64,000 bases of DNA from Tritonibacter aquimaris (GTDB lineage: Bacteria > Pseudomonadota > Alphaproteobacteria > Rhodobacterales > Rhodobacteraceae), in NCBI RefSeq assembly GCF_009617595.1, contig NZ_WIXK01000001.1, positions 372,001 to 436,000 of the forward strand, in the 5' to 3' direction. Under the pieces are notes generated by a model. That model was not told the DNA's origin, did not search any database, and saw nothing but the letters and a program-made list of their open reading frames with translations. Positions 15,986-25,074 of the stretch are shown here, piece after piece. A program made the translations under genes and the position numbers. The first letter of the stretch is position 1. Each line of letters opens with the position of its first letter.

Positions 15986-17536
15986 ATGGCTGAAGCTGAA
16001 AAAGCACCGCGCCGTCGCGCGCGTGGAGGTGGGGGCGCTGCGCGTCGGGCAGAACGCACTGCGGTGAAAATTGAAACCGCAAAATACATCACCCGCAATG
16101 TGCCCAATTTTGAAGTTCTGAACGAAGAAGCGCTTCAGATCATTGAGGCCAACGCGGAAACCGTACTCGAAGAAGTTGGTGTCAACTTTGTTGACAACCC
16201 GGCCGCGTTGGAGCGCTGGCGCGAAGCGGGTGCAACCATCGATGGTGAACGCGTACGCATTCCCCGTGGTCTCGCACGTGAGCTGTGCAAAACCGCGCCA
16301 AGCCAATTTACCCAACATGCCCGCAACCCAGAGAAATCGGTGGTTGTTGGCGGTAATAATATGGTGCTGGCACCAGTCTATGGTCCGCCCTTTGTACGCG
16401 ATGCACAAGGTGGCCGCCGCTATGCCACGCTGGATGATTTCCAGAAGTTTGTAAAACTCGGCTATATGTCGAAATGGCTGCACCATTCCGGCGGCACCGT
16501 TTGTGAACCCACCGATGTGCCGGTCAACAAACGCCACCTGGACATGCTGCTGGCGCATATGACCCTGTCGGACAAGCCGTTCATGGGCTCGGTCACCGAA
16601 CCCAGTCGGGCGCAAGACAGTGTTGAGATGTGCGAAATCCTGTTTGGTAAGGAATTCGTGCAGGAAAACACCGTGATGACCTCGCTCATCAACATCAACT
16701 CGCCACTGACCTTTGATGACGTGATGATGGGGGCGCTGGAAGTCTATGCCAAAAACAACCAGGCCTGCATCATTTCGCCCTTTATCGTGGGCGGTGCCAT
16801 GGCACCGGTGTCGGTTGCAGGCACGCTGACCCAGGTTCTGGCCGAAGTTCTGGCCGGTGTGGCCTATAGCCAGCTGATCCGTCCCGGCGCGCCGGTGATC
16901 TTTGGCGCAATGGTAACCTCGATCGATATGAACTCGGGCGCGCCGACCTTTGGCACCCCAGAAGCCTCGCATATCACCTATGGCGCAGGGCAGCTGGCGC
17001 GGCGTCTGAACCTGCCGTTCCGCTCGTCGGGGTCGTTCTGTGGTTCCAAACTGCCGGATGCGCAGGCTGCCTATGAAACCGCAAACTCGCTCAACATGGG
17101 GCTGCTTTCTGGCGTGAACTTCATGCTGCACTCCTGTGGCTGGCTTGAAGGTGGTCTGGTGGCTGACTTTGAAAAATTCGTGATGGATGCTGACCAATTG
17201 GGTGTCCTTCATGGGTTGGCCAAAGGCGTTGAGGTGGATGAAAACGCGCAAGCGATGGATGCCATCCGCGAAGTAGGGCCGGGCGGTCACTATCTGGGCT
17301 GTGCCCATACCCAAGCCAATTTCCAGACCGCGTTCTGGAAATCAGAGGTGCTGGATTACAAACCGTTTGAAGCCTGGGAAGAAGAAGGCGCACGCGACAC
17401 CTATGCGCTGGCGACCAACCGGGTGGAATATCTGCTGAACAACTATCAGCAGCCCGCGCTGGATCCGGCGATCAACAAGGCGCTCAACGATTATGTTGCA
17501 GCCAAGAAAGCCTCGATGCCCGACGCCTTTATCTAA
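15986..17536 (+). CDS. MttB-family methyltransferase without pyrrolysine
   Basis: A 516-aa member of the trimethylamine methyltransferase family (COG5598). After a basic Ala/Arg-rich head come the family blocks VLEEVGVNF, GRRYATLDDF, LININSPLTFDDVMMGALEVYA, GGAMAPVSVAGTLTQVLAEVLAG and a C-terminal region with HYLGCAHTQ. The frame is uninterrupted, so there is no amber-coded pyrrolysine; such members (MtgB-like) demethylate quaternary amines such as glycine betaine by passing the methyl group to a corrinoid protein. No corrinoid protein or MtrH partner is adjacent. The ATG at 15986 begins the conserved protein; an earlier ATG at 15926 adds 20 unlike residues. Confidence 0.85.
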   Translation: MAEAEKAPRRRARGGGGAARRAERTAVKIETAKYITRNVPNFEVLNEEALQIIEANAETVLEEVGVNFVDNPAALERWREAGATIDGERVRIPRGLARELCKTAPSQFTQHARNPEKSVVVGGNNMVLAPVYGPPFVRDAQGGRRYATLDDFQKFVKLGYMSKWLHHSGGTVCEPTDVPVNKRHLDMLLAHMTLSDKPFMGSVTEPSRAQDSVEMCEILFGKEFVQENTVMTSLININSPLTFDDVMMGALEVYAKNNQACIISPFIVGGAMAPVSVAGTLTQVLAEVLAGVAYSQLIRPGAPVIFGAMVTSIDMNSGAPTFGTPEASHITYGAGQLARRLNLPFRSSGSFCGSKLPDAQAAYETANSLNMGLLSGVNFMLHSCGWLEGGLVADFEKFVMDADQLGVLHGLAKGVEVDENAQAMDAIREVGPGGHYLGCAHTQANFQTAFWKSEVLDYKPFEAWEEEGARDTYALATNRVEYLLNNYQQPALDPAINKALNDYVAAKKASMPDAFI

Positions 17537-17543
17537 GAGGCGT

Positions 17544-17888
17544 TTATGTAAACGGTGCACATCGGCACAGATCAGGCGGCTCGCGAGGGCCGTCTTTTTT
17601 GTTGCCGATCTGTGAAAAATACCGCGCGGTCTCTGCACGCAAAGCGATAAGAACATCGATGTGATCTTGGTAGCTATAGGCATAAGAATTACATGTACGC
17701 AGGTGATTCATCGCCCGTTCCAGATCCAGTAATGCCATCAATCCGGGCAGGGTGCGCGGGGTTTCTTCACGTTTAAGGATACGCTTTAAATCTATGGCGC
17801 GGCGATATTTTCCCTCGCCGATGCGAGCTGCGCGCAGCAAAAGGTTCGGACGGGTCAGCTGTGTTATCTGGGTTGCGACAGGCTGCAT
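17544..17888 (-). CDS. DUF6477 family protein
   Basis: A 114-aa basic protein starting MQPVATQITQLTRPNLLLRAARIGEGKYRR, which I recognise as the DUF6477 family of Rhodobacterales. The start has AAGGAAG nine bases ahead. It is mostly helical with Arg/Leu-rich segments (LPGLMALLDLERAMNHLR) and no membrane span. It is divergent from the HTH-DUF6456 gene and converges on the MttB-like gene with 7 bases between stops. The function is unknown; the neighbourhood hints at a link with the adjacent putative gene transfer agent activator. Confidence 0.78.
   Translation of the reverse strand: MQPVATQITQLTRPNLLLRAARIGEGKYRRAIDLKRILKREETPRTLPGLMALLDLERAMNHLRTCNSYAYSYQDHIDVLIALRAETARYFSQIGNKKDGPREPPDLCRCAPFT
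17575..17600 (+). terminator. Probable terminator of the MttB-like gene, inside DUF6477
   Basis: GGCGGCT (17575-17581) pairs with GGCCGTC (17588-17594), including two G-U pairs, and is followed by six T residues. It lies 38 bases behind the MttB stop and within the last codons of the convergent DUF6477 gene. Confidence 0.55.
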
Positions 17889-18108
17889 CTTTTCTTCCTT
17901 TCGTGCTGTGAACGAAGGAATGATATTGCAACCTATTGGGGTGTTGCGGCAGCCGAGTGAAGAGCGCGCGCCCCCTTTAGTCTTGATTGATAACTTATGG
18001 GAAACAATTCTGGGACCCGCGCGTGTGGTGCATGTCAGCTGTCATGTGCCTGCGGGGATTGGTCGACTGAATTGGGGTGATGATCGCACTAAACATAGGG
18101 CTACATCG

Positions 18109-19161
18109 ATGCAAACGATAAAAGTGACACGGGTCCCACGCTGGATTCCTGAGGAGGTACGGCGGTATCTGGAACACACGGAAAATGGTCGTTCCATCCG
18201 TCAGATTGCACGTTTGGCGGGGTGCCATCCGTCGACGGTCATGCGGCAGGTGCGCCGGGTTGAAGCGCTGCGCGATGATCCATTGATCGAGGTGGCGCTT
18301 GAGGTATTGTCGAAACGGTTTTTTCAGCGTGTTGACAAAGGGATGGAAGGATCTGCTCAACTGTTTGGAACGGGTAAGGAACCCCCCGAAACCCGGATCT
18401 ATCAGGTGCTTGGATGGCTCAACCGCAGTCAGGCGGTTTTGGCCTATGCGCAGGGTATGGATCGGGCGGTAATCGTCTGTGGGCCGCAAGGCCATGAAGA
18501 CAAGATCAGCCTCGACAAAGCAGAGGCCGGGGAGCTGGCGCTGCGTGGCTGGGTGGCGTGCCTGAACAAGGGGCGATTGTCGCGCTATGAAATCAGCGAA
18601 GACGGCCGTCTGGCGTTGAGCGAGTTTCTGGCGCGCGAGGCAAACCGCGCCCGTTTGATCCGTGAAACCGGCTTTAGCGAATCCACCGTGGCGTTTCAGC
18701 ATGCGGCGCAGGGCAAGACCCGCAGCGCGCGCAAACTACGCTGCCCAACCACCGACACCCCGCTGATGGTGCTGTCGCGGCTGCTTGATCCGCAGGGCGC
18801 GCCCTTTGTCAGCGCAGATCTGGTGCGGGCGGGCGAACGGCTGCGCGAAGACTTTGAACTGGCGCAGATCGGCACGCATATCAATCAGGCAGAGCAGGCC
18901 TTTGCTGATGGTTGCGCTGATGCAGCCCCGGTGTCGCCCTATCGCGGCGCGCAGGAGCGGGCGATGAATGCGCTTGCGGCGCTGGGGCCGGGGCTCAGCG
19001 ATATTGCGCTGCGCTGCTGTTGCCATCTTGAGGGGCTGGAAGCGGCGGAAAAACAGCTTGGCTGGTCGGCGCGTTCCGGCAAGGTGGTATTGCGCATCGC
19101 CTTGCAACAGCTGAAGTTTCACTATGACACGCTGCTTGCGGAAGAGGAGATGATTGGTTGA
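18109..19161 (+). CDS. HTH protein with DUF6456 domain, GafA-like putative gene transfer agent activator
   Basis: A 350-aa DNA-binding protein. Residues 10-50 form an HTH (WIPEEVRRYLEHTENGRSIRQIARLAGCHPSTVMRQVRRVE). A middle region has a possible second HTH-like part (LSEFLAREANRARLIRETGFSESTV), and the C-terminal third (TPLMVLSRLLDPQGAPFVSADLVRAGERLREDFELAQIG) is the DUF6456 domain. From memory, this architecture matches GafA of Rhodobacter capsulatus, which switches on the gene transfer agent cluster, and the Caulobacter pair GafY/GafZ. The ATG at 18109 was chosen because it starts just before the HTH; the frame is open to 17752. No GTA structural genes lie in the window. Confidence 0.7.
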   Translation: MQTIKVTRVPRWIPEEVRRYLEHTENGRSIRQIARLAGCHPSTVMRQVRRVEALRDDPLIEVALEVLSKRFFQRVDKGMEGSAQLFGTGKEPPETRIYQVLGWLNRSQAVLAYAQGMDRAVIVCGPQGHEDKISLDKAEAGELALRGWVACLNKGRLSRYEISEDGRLALSEFLAREANRARLIRETGFSESTVAFQHAAQGKTRSARKLRCPTTDTPLMVLSRLLDPQGAPFVSADLVRAGERLREDFELAQIGTHINQAEQAFADGCADAAPVSPYRGAQERAMNALAALGPGLSDIALRCCCHLEGLEAAEKQLGWSARSGKVVLRIALQQLKFHYDTLLAEEEMIG

Positions 19162-19318
19162 TGGTGTTGACCAAGCGCCCGCCACAAAGAGCCGTGTTTT
19201 GTTTGCTGTCGCAACGGGCATGCCAAGCCTTCAGGGCTGAAATGATGGTGTCGGTTTGCTATGGCGCAAAACAACAGGGACTGTTTCTCTGCGCATGGAG
19301 GAAGGAAGAGATGACCTG

Positions 19319-19762
19319 ATGGAAAAGGTATTTGCAGAGCTTAAGTCAGAGGATTGGCACGGGTACAGCACCGAGAGCCTTTGGGCGACCCCCGTCGAAG
19401 AAGGACGGTTCAGGATCGAGAATTCGCCTTTTTTTGCCGAGGGTTTCTCATTTGGAGATATCGTTGACACCATAATGCGAGATGGGGTTGCTTGGATCAC
19501 CGGCTTGGCGCGCCCTTCGGGGAGTTCAACCTATCGCATCCTGCTGGGTGAAAATGTAGAGGCCGCGCAATTCACGCGGTTCTGGAAGCCGTTGCAGCAG
19601 GCGGGCTGTTCTTTTGAGCATGGCGACTTTGGCTTTGAGATCCGGGCCGTGCATGTGCCGAAAGAGACCGATATTCACAAGGCCTATCGCCTGCTGGAAG
19701 CTGGCGAAGCGGCCTCTGTTTGGGAGTTCGAGGAAGGGCACTGCGGCCATATGCAGCCATGA
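19319..19762 (+). CDS. DUF4265 domain protein
   Basis: A 147-aa soluble protein with the DUF4265 pattern: ESLWATPVEEGRFRIENSPFFAEGFSFGDIV, then STYRILLGE and QAGCSFEHGDFGFEIRAVHVP. This small family is of unknown function and often found near toxin or immunity genes in other bacteria, but nothing here suggests such a role. The ATG at 19319 has GGAAGAG eight bases ahead; an in-frame ATG at 19295 is possible. It is a lone gene behind the HTH-DUF6456 gene. Confidence 0.75.
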   Translation: MEKVFAELKSEDWHGYSTESLWATPVEEGRFRIENSPFFAEGFSFGDIVDTIMRDGVAWITGLARPSGSSTYRILLGENVEAAQFTRFWKPLQQAGCSFEHGDFGFEIRAVHVPKETDIHKAYRLLEAGEAASVWEFEEGHCGHMQP

Positions 19763-19811
19763 ATTTGGGCGTTTGCAAAAATTCATTCTTTGGCTGCTTT
19801 ACCCATACATA

Positions 19812-19840
19812 AAGGGCCCGCGTGTGGCGGACCCTTGGGT
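19812..19840 (-). terminator. Terminator of the peroxiredoxin gene
   Basis: AAGGGCCCGC and GCGGACCCTT (19812-19836) pair across a short loop; the single mismatch on the plus strand becomes a G-U pair on the minus strand, which favours service to the peroxiredoxin transcript. Confidence 0.6.
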
Positions 19841-19860
19841 GTTTTGTGTGGCCGCGCGCT

Positions 19861-20409
19861 TTAGGCTGCGGTGGTTGCTTTTGCGTCTTTCAGATGCTTC
19901 AGCAGAGTTTCCGGCGAAGACACGCCATAGGGGTCTTCGGGGTGGTTGTCCGACAGGCCGGGCTCTTCGAACCAGGCTTCGACCACGCCATCGTTTACGA
20001 TGGCTGCATAGCGCCAGGAGCGTGCACCAAAGCCCAGGTTGGCTTTGTCGACCAGCATGCCCATTTTGCGGGTGAATTCGCCAGAACCATCCGGGATCAC
20101 GCCAACGTTTTCCAGGTTCTGGGATTGCGCCCATTTGTTCATCACAAAGCTGTCGTTGACGGACATGCAGTAGATCGCATCCACACCTTCGGCCTGAAAA
20201 TCAGCAAAGCCTTTTTCAAAGCCGGGCAGCTGGTAGGTGGAGCAGGTCGGGGTGAAGGCACCGGGCAGCGAGAACAGGATGACGCGCTTGCCTGCAAAAT
20301 AGTCTGCTGTGGTTTTGTCTTCCCAGCGGAACGGGTTTGAACCTTCAATCGACTCATCACGCACGCGGGTGTGAAAGGTCACGTCTGGGAGCTTTACGCC
20401 AGCTTTCAT
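19861..20409 (-). CDS. Peroxiredoxin, Prx5 type
   Basis: A 182-aa peroxiredoxin with peroxidatic Cys56 in PGAFTPTCST, the Prx5/AhpE-like signature, and the later WRYAAIVNDGVVEAWFEEPG block. A second cysteine (AIYCMSVND, near residue 80) may act in resolution or none may be needed, as Prx5 proteins often use glutathione or thioredoxin. It reduces peroxides in the cytoplasm. The ATG at 20409 has GGAG seven bases ahead; the ATG at 20421 is the alternative. The gene stands alone with an AT-rich stretch at about 20448-20470 that is its likely promoter. Confidence 0.93.
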   Translation of the reverse strand: MKAGVKLPDVTFHTRVRDESIEGSNPFRWEDKTTADYFAGKRVILFSLPGAFTPTCSTYQLPGFEKGFADFQAEGVDAIYCMSVNDSFVMNKWAQSQNLENVGVIPDGSGEFTRKMGMLVDKANLGFGARSWRYAAIVNDGVVEAWFEEPGLSDNHPEDPYGVSSPETLLKHLKDAKATTAA

Positions 20410-20844
20410 CTTGGTCTCCATAACATCTAAGGTAGAGTTTCTAGGGTTGGTTATAATAATTCTAATTTTGGCGCAACGGATGTTTGCGGCACGCTGGTAT
20501 TGATTGAAAATGCTGCGTCGCAGAATGTCACGAACTGTCTGCATTTGTGGCGTTTGTGGTCGCTAATGTGACGTTTTTGGTGGCAAATGCTGCGCTGCTA
20601 ATGCGGTGGGAGAAGCGGTCAAAATTTAAACATTTATTCTGAGCTCCTATGCAAATCTGACAGGGCTGCACTGCACGGGACGCCGGGTGCCTTTCCAGTG
20701 GCACTGTGATATGACATTGTGCTAAATGCGGGCAGGCCTTGAGAAGGGTTTCCAGAGTGCCGCCCTTTTTGATGCAGGTGTAACAAGGATGTTGCGCTGA
20801 AATAGGCCGAAGCAATTATCGGCCGAACGACAGAGAGTACGCGT
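20410..20844. other. Spacer between peroxiredoxin and lipA
   Basis: These 435 bases separate divergent genes. They hold the AT-rich peroxiredoxin promoter at the left end and must hold the lipA promoter at the right. Short ORFs in it have no recognisable family and poor codon use. A weak inverted repeat (GGGCTGCACTGCAC near 20665) is visible; nothing else stands out. Confidence 0.45.
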
Positions 20845-21795
20845 GTGAGAGACCTTAAAATCCCAGAGCAGCGCCACCCGGAAAAAGCGCATCGCCCCGA
20901 CAATGCTCAGCCAAAAAAGCCAAGCTGGATTCGCGTAAAGGCGCCCGGTGGTAAAGGCTATGCGGATACGCATAAAATCATGCGGGAAAACGGGCTTGTC
21001 ACCGTCTGCGAAGAGGCCGGTTGCCCCAATGTTGGCGAATGCTGGAGCCAGGGCCACGCCACCATGATGATCATGGGGGAAATTTGTACCCGTGGCTGTA
21101 CCTTCTGTAATATCGCCACCGGTAAACCCGATGGGCTGGATGCGTTTGAACCGGGCCGGGTGGCTCATGCGGTGCAGAAACTGGGCCTGAACCACGTTGT
21201 GATCACATCGGTGGATCGCGACGATCTGGATGACGGGGGCGCTGACCATTTTGCCCAGACCATCCGGGCGGTACGTCACCGCAGCCCCAGCACCACCATT
21301 GAAATTCTGACGCCGGATTTCCTGAAAGCCAAGCCAGGTTCGCTTGAGATGGTGGTCGAAGCGAAGCCGGATGTGTTCAACCACAACCTTGAAACCGTGC
21401 CTGGGCTCTATCTCGAAGTGCGCCCCGGTGCGCGCTATTTCCATTCGCTGCGTTTGCTGCAGCAGATCAAGGAAATGGATCCGTCGATCTTTACCAAATC
21501 CGGTATTATGGTTGGCCTGGGCGAAAAAGCCCCTGAGGTCAAACAGGTGATGGATGATATGCGTGCCGCTGATGTGGATTTCCTGACCATTGGTCAATAT
21601 CTGCAGCCGACGCCAAAACACCACGCCGTGGATCGGTTTGTGACACCGGAAGAGTTTGAAACCTATGAAAAAGCCGCCTATGGCAAGGGCTTTTTGATGG
21701 TTTCTGCGACCCCTTTGACGCGGTCATCTTACCATGCGGGCGACGATTTTGCGCAGCTGCGTGAGGCGCGCAACAAAAAGCTGGGCATTGCTTAA
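20845..21795 (+). CDS. lipA: Lipoyl synthase
   Basis: A 316-aa radical-SAM enzyme that inserts two sulfurs into octanoyl groups on 2-oxoacid dehydrogenases and the glycine cleavage H protein. Both iron-sulfur cluster motifs are intact: the auxiliary [12 protein letters not shown] (Cys55, 60, 66) and the radical-SAM CTRGCTFC (Cys81, 85, 88). The family's C-terminal serine motif RSSYHA is present. The start is GTG at 20845. It ends at a strong bidirectional terminator. Confidence 0.96.
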   Translation: MRDLKIPEQRHPEKAHRPDNAQPKKPSWIRVKAPGGKGYADTHKIMRENGLVTVCEEAGCPNVGECWSQGHATMMIMGEICTRGCTFCNIATGKPDGLDAFEPGRVAHAVQKLGLNHVVITSVDRDDLDDGGADHFAQTIRAVRHRSPSTTIEILTPDFLKAKPGSLEMVVEAKPDVFNHNLETVPGLYLEVRPGARYFHSLRLLQQIKEMDPSIFTKSGIMVGLGEKAPEVKQVMDDMRAADVDFLTIGQYLQPTPKHHAVDRFVTPEEFETYEKAAYGKGFLMVSATPLTRSSYHAGDDFAQLREARNKKLGIA

Positions 21796-21851
21796 GCAAT
21801 CTGAGCCTGAGTGATCCGGGCCTGAGCGATCTGAAACAGCAGATTTATGTG

Positions 21852-21880
21852 AAAAACCGCGCCTTTGAGCGCGGTTTTTT
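21852..21880. terminator. Bidirectional terminator between lipA and hpt
   Basis: AAAAACCGCGC (21852-21862) pairs with GCGCGGTTTTT (21869-21879) across a 6-nt loop, giving a T run in both directions for the two convergent genes. Confidence 0.9.
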
Positions 21881-21898
21881 ATGTATGGGGATCTGTGT

Positions 21899-22444
21899 TT
21901 AGCTGTCTTCGGTAAAGCGCACCTTGCCGATGAAGGGCAGGTTGCGATTGCGTTGGGCAAAATCGATACCGTAGCCGACAACAAATTCATCCGGGATCGA
22001 AAAACCGATCCAGTCCGCTTTGAAATCCGCTTCGCGCCGCGAGGGTTTATCCAGCAAGGCAATGGTTTTCAGCCGCGCGGGGTTGCGGCTTTGCAGCAGT
22101 TTTGTGACATGCGCCAGCGTGTGTCCGGTATCAACAATATCTTCCACCACCAGCACATCGCGCCCTTCAATTGCGCCGCGCAAATCTTTGAGAATACGCA
22201 CTTCTCGGCTGCTTTCCATGCCGTCTCCATAGGAGGAAGCCTCGAGGAAATCCACCTCGATCGGCAGGTCAAGATCGCGCACGAGATCGGCAATGAACAC
22301 AAAGCTTCCGCGCAAAAGCCCGACCACCACAAGCTTGTCTGTATCGCCAAATTCCTTGGTGATTTCACGGCTGAGCTCTTCTATCTTTGCCGCGATCGCC
22401 TTGGCTGAAATCATCACGTCGATGACATATGGACGCTGTTCCAT
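21899..22444 (-). CDS. hpt: Hypoxanthine phosphoribosyltransferase
   Basis: A 181-aa purine salvage enzyme. The PRPP-binding loop [13 protein letters not shown] is at residues 97-109, the flexible loop near SYGDGMESS and the C-terminal base-binding segment [17 protein letters not shown] are as in bacterial Hpt. It converts hypoxanthine (and guanine) plus PRPP to IMP or GMP. It converges on lipA and is divergent from the COQ10-like gene with 73 bases between. Confidence 0.94.
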   Translation of the reverse strand: MEQRPYVIDVMISAKAIAAKIEELSREITKEFGDTDKLVVVGLLRGSFVFIADLVRDLDLPIEVDFLEASSYGDGMESSREVRILKDLRGAIEGRDVLVVEDIVDTGHTLAHVTKLLQSRNPARLKTIALLDKPSRREADFKADWIGFSIPDEFVVGYGIDFAQRNRNLPFIGKVRFTEDS

Positions 22445-22517
22445 GATTGTCCCCTTGAATTTTCCCTCTGTTCATAAGACATGAACGTGTTGAAAGACAA
22501 ACAGAAGCGCGAAATTT

Positions 22518-22964
22518 ATGCCCACCCATTCTGAAACACGGCCGCTGCCTTATACTGCCCAGCAGATGTATGATCTGGTGGCAGATGTGGCCAAATATCC
22601 CAAGTTCCTGCCCTGGTGCGCGGCTGCGCGTATTCGCTCTACTGTGCCCACAGGTGATGATGTGGTGATGGAGGCGGATCTGGTGATTTCGTTCAAAGTG
22701 TTTCGTGAGCGTTTTGGCAGCCGGGTGGTGTTGCACCCGAATAAGCATGAAATCGACACCGAATATCTGGATGGGCCGTTTCGCTATATGAAGTCGAACT
22801 GGGCGTTTTCGGACCGCGAAGATGGCGGTTGTGATGTGTCGTTCTTTGTTGATTTTGAGTTTAAAAACGCGGTGTTACAGGGCATAATTGGTGTGGTGTT
22901 CAATGAGGCGATGCAACGGATCGTGCGTGCCTTTGAACGTCGCGCGGCTGAACTTTATAGCTGA
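22518..22964 (+). CDS. COQ10-like START-domain protein (RatA family)
   Basis: A 148-aa single START/polyketide-cyclase domain starting THSETRPLPYTAQQMYDLVADVAKYPKFLPWC, the hallmark of the COQ10/RatA family. In mitochondria and alphaproteobacteria COQ10-type proteins bind ubiquinone and support respiration; in E. coli the homologue RatA was described as a ribosome-association toxin. The respiratory role is more likely here given the lineage, but that is inference. No partner RatB gene is present. Confidence 0.88.
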   Translation: MPTHSETRPLPYTAQQMYDLVADVAKYPKFLPWCAAARIRSTVPTGDDVVMEADLVISFKVFRERFGSRVVLHPNKHEIDTEYLDGPFRYMKSNWAFSDREDGGCDVSFFVDFEFKNAVLQGIIGVVFNEAMQRIVRAFERRAAELYS

Positions 22965-23036
22965 AGAAAGCGCTTGACCTCATCCGGGCTTTAAGTGGCA
23001 TCACTTGGGGCAAAGAGACCTTTTATGGAGGCCCGT

Positions 23037-23684
23037 ATGGAAGAGGCATTTTGGCAGGCCCGCTGGAGCGAAGGCCGGATTGGTTTTCACCAGCGCGCAG
23101 TAAACCCTCATCTGCAGTGGTATTTTGAACAGTTCTTGCCGGGCGACACTGCGCGCGGCGGGCATGTGTTTGTGCCGCTGTGTGGCAAGAGCCTGGATCT
23201 GGATTGGCTGCTGGCGCAGGGGATGCAGGTCACGGGGATCGAATTTCACGAGGCCGCTGTGGCTGAGGTATTTGCCCGCCTGGAGCGCACGCCTGAGATC
23301 ACCGATCTTGGTGGTTTAAAACGCTACCGTGCGGGTAAGCTCACGCTTTATGTTGGGGATTTTTACGCGCTGGCGGCGGCAGAGCTTGGCCGCGTGGATC
23401 TGGTTTATGATCGCGCGGCTATGGTTGCGGTGGATCCCAAGACGCGGCAGGCCTATGGCAACCAGATCGCGGCATTGGCTGCGGGCGCGCAACAGCTGAT
23501 TATCAGCTATGACTATGATCAGGCGCAAAAAGATGGCCCGCCGTTTTCGCTGCCAGAGGGGGCGATCCGAACGGTTTACGATGGGCGCTACCTTGTTGAA
23601 TTGCTTGTAGAAGGCGCGGCTGGGGGATCATTGGGCCAGCAGGTTGCGGCGAAAGAACAGGTCTGGCTGTTACAGCCCAAATGA
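23037..23684 (+). CDS. Thiopurine S-methyltransferase-like methyltransferase
   Basis: A 215-aa SAM-dependent methyltransferase of the TPMT family: FWQARWSEGRIGFHQ at the N terminus, VFVPLCGKSLDLDWLLAQGMQVTGIEF as the SAM-binding block and VYDRAAMVAVDP. Bacterial members methylate thiopurines, selenite or tellurite oxyanions; the true substrate is unknown. The ATG at 23037 has GGAG six bases ahead and starts just before the conserved motif; in-frame starts at 23025 and earlier look less likely. A terminator follows immediately. Confidence 0.87.
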   Translation: MEEAFWQARWSEGRIGFHQRAVNPHLQWYFEQFLPGDTARGGHVFVPLCGKSLDLDWLLAQGMQVTGIEFHEAAVAEVFARLERTPEITDLGGLKRYRAGKLTLYVGDFYALAAAELGRVDLVYDRAAMVAVDPKTRQAYGNQIAALAAGAQQLIISYDYDQAQKDGPPFSLPEGAIRTVYDGRYLVELLVEGAAGGSLGQQVAAKEQVWLLQPK

Positions 23685-23686
23685 AA

Positions 23687-23717
23687 AACGGGCCCCAGTT
23701 GGGGCCCGTTGCGTTTT
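23687..23717 (+). terminator. Terminator behind the TPMT-like gene
   Basis: AACGGGCCCC (23687-23696) and GGGGCCCGTT (23701-23710) form a perfect 10-bp stem with loop AGTT, followed by GCGTTTTT. Confidence 0.9.
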
Positions 23718-23735
23718 TAAGGGGTGAATCCTGTT

Positions 23736-24917
23736 TTAGCTTGTCAGCTCATAGGCGCGTTCACCGTGCGACGACAGATCGAGCCCGTTGGTTTCCGCCT
23801 CGTCGTCCACCCGGATCGGGGTGAAGGCTGCAACCAGTTTGACCAGTACAAGCGTGACCACAAAGGTGAAGACACCCACAACAGCCAGCCCGCCAAGTTG
23901 CGCAAGCCAGGTGCCCTGACCAAAGACCGCAATCATGATGGTGCCAAAGATGCCGCCAACGCCGTGCACCGCAAACACATCCAGCGTGTCGTCGATTTTT
24001 AGCATATTGCGCACAACATTCACCGCTTCCTGACACAGGATGCCAGCGATGGAGCCGATGATCAGCGCTTCAACCGGGCCAACAAAGCCAGACGCAGGGG
24101 TGATAGAGGCAAGACCTGCAATGGTGCCGGTGACCAGCCCCACAACCGAGGCTTTGCCGTATTTGATCCGCTCCCACAGAACCCAGGTGAGCGATGCAGC
24201 CGCCGCTGAGATATGGGTGACGGTGATTGCCAGTGCTGCACCACCATCGGCCGCCAGCTGTGAGCCGCCGTTAAAGCCAAACCAGCCCACCCACAAGAGC
24301 GACGCGCCAATCACCACATAGCCAGGATTGTGCGGCGGTTTGTTTTGCACTTTGCGCGGGCCAAGCACCACAGCAATGATCAAAGCAGCAAGTCCCGCGG
24401 TTTCATGCACCACAATACCACCGGCAAAGTCACGCACGCCCGTTTCGCCAAAGATACCACCATCGGCCAGCATACCGCCGCCCCAGATCCAATGCACCAC
24501 GGGCGCATAGCACAAGAGCATCCACAGGCCGGAAAACACCATGACAAAGCCAAAGCCAACCCGCTCCACATAGGCGCCAACGATCAGCGCCGGGGTGATG
24601 ATGGCAAAGGTCATCTGGAAGGCAAAGAACAGGATCTCGGGCAGGGTGCCTGAGAGGCTTTCGGTGGTGACACCAGAGAGCATCACCTTATCAAAGCCGC
24701 CCCAGTAACCGCTTTCACCGCTGCCAAAGGCAATGGAGTAGCCAAAGGCGAGCCAGAGAATGCTCATCAGGCAGGCAATGGCGTAGCAATGCATAAAGAC
24801 GCTGAGCACGTTGCGGGCGCGCACAAGCCCACCGTAAAACAATGCCAGACCGGGCAGGGTCATTAGCAGGACCAGCGCAGTTGCGGTGATGATCCAGGCG
24901 GTATCCGCTCCATTCAT
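23736..24917 (-). CDS. amtB: Ammonium transporter
   Basis: A 393-aa Amt/Mep/Rh membrane protein with about eleven transmembrane helices. The signature FAGGIVVHETAGLAAL contains the first channel histidine and VFAVHGVGGIFGT the second. It moves ammonium into the cell. No glnK gene is attached, although glnK-amtB is the usual pair, so PII control would have to come from a PII gene elsewhere. The ATG at 24917 has GAGGAA ahead of it; the frame is open to 24956. The Ntr regulatory cluster lies only 1.5 kb away and is a plausible regulator. Confidence 0.95.
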   Translation of the reverse strand: MNGADTAWIITATALVLLMTLPGLALFYGGLVRARNVLSVFMHCYAIACLMSILWLAFGYSIAFGSGESGYWGGFDKVMLSGVTTESLSGTLPEILFFAFQMTFAIITPALIVGAYVERVGFGFVMVFSGLWMLLCYAPVVHWIWGGGMLADGGIFGETGVRDFAGGIVVHETAGLAALIIAVVLGPRKVQNKPPHNPGYVVIGASLLWVGWFGFNGGSQLAADGGAALAITVTHISAAAASLTWVLWERIKYGKASVVGLVTGTIAGLASITPASGFVGPVEALIIGSIAGILCQEAVNVVRNMLKIDDTLDVFAVHGVGGIFGTIMIAVFGQGTWLAQLGGLAVVGVFTFVVTLVLVKLVAAFTPIRVDDEAETNGLDLSSHGERAYELTS

Positions 24918-25074
24918 CGGGGAGTTCCTCCAAACGATTGATGTTTGGGAGCCCAAAGAAACTGAATTTCGGGATTAAAAAAGGAGCAAGCGGGTTTCGG
25001 GCGCTTAAAATCGGTGCAAAACACAAACTGCGTAAAAAATATGCAGCTTTGATGGGGGCGTGTTTAAAAACTGA

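Noticed and set aside
15986-17536. Pyrrolysine in the MttB-family protein
   Set aside because: The frame has no internal TAG and no pylS/pylBCD genes are seen.
17770-17790. CtrA full site (TTAA-N7-TTAA) near the GafA-like gene
   Set aside because: The two TTAA words are 9 bases apart, not 7, and lie inside the DUF6477 coding region.
22518-22964. Toxin-antitoxin system (RatA toxin)
   Set aside because: No antitoxin partner; the COQ10/ubiquinone-binding role is more consistent with the lineage.
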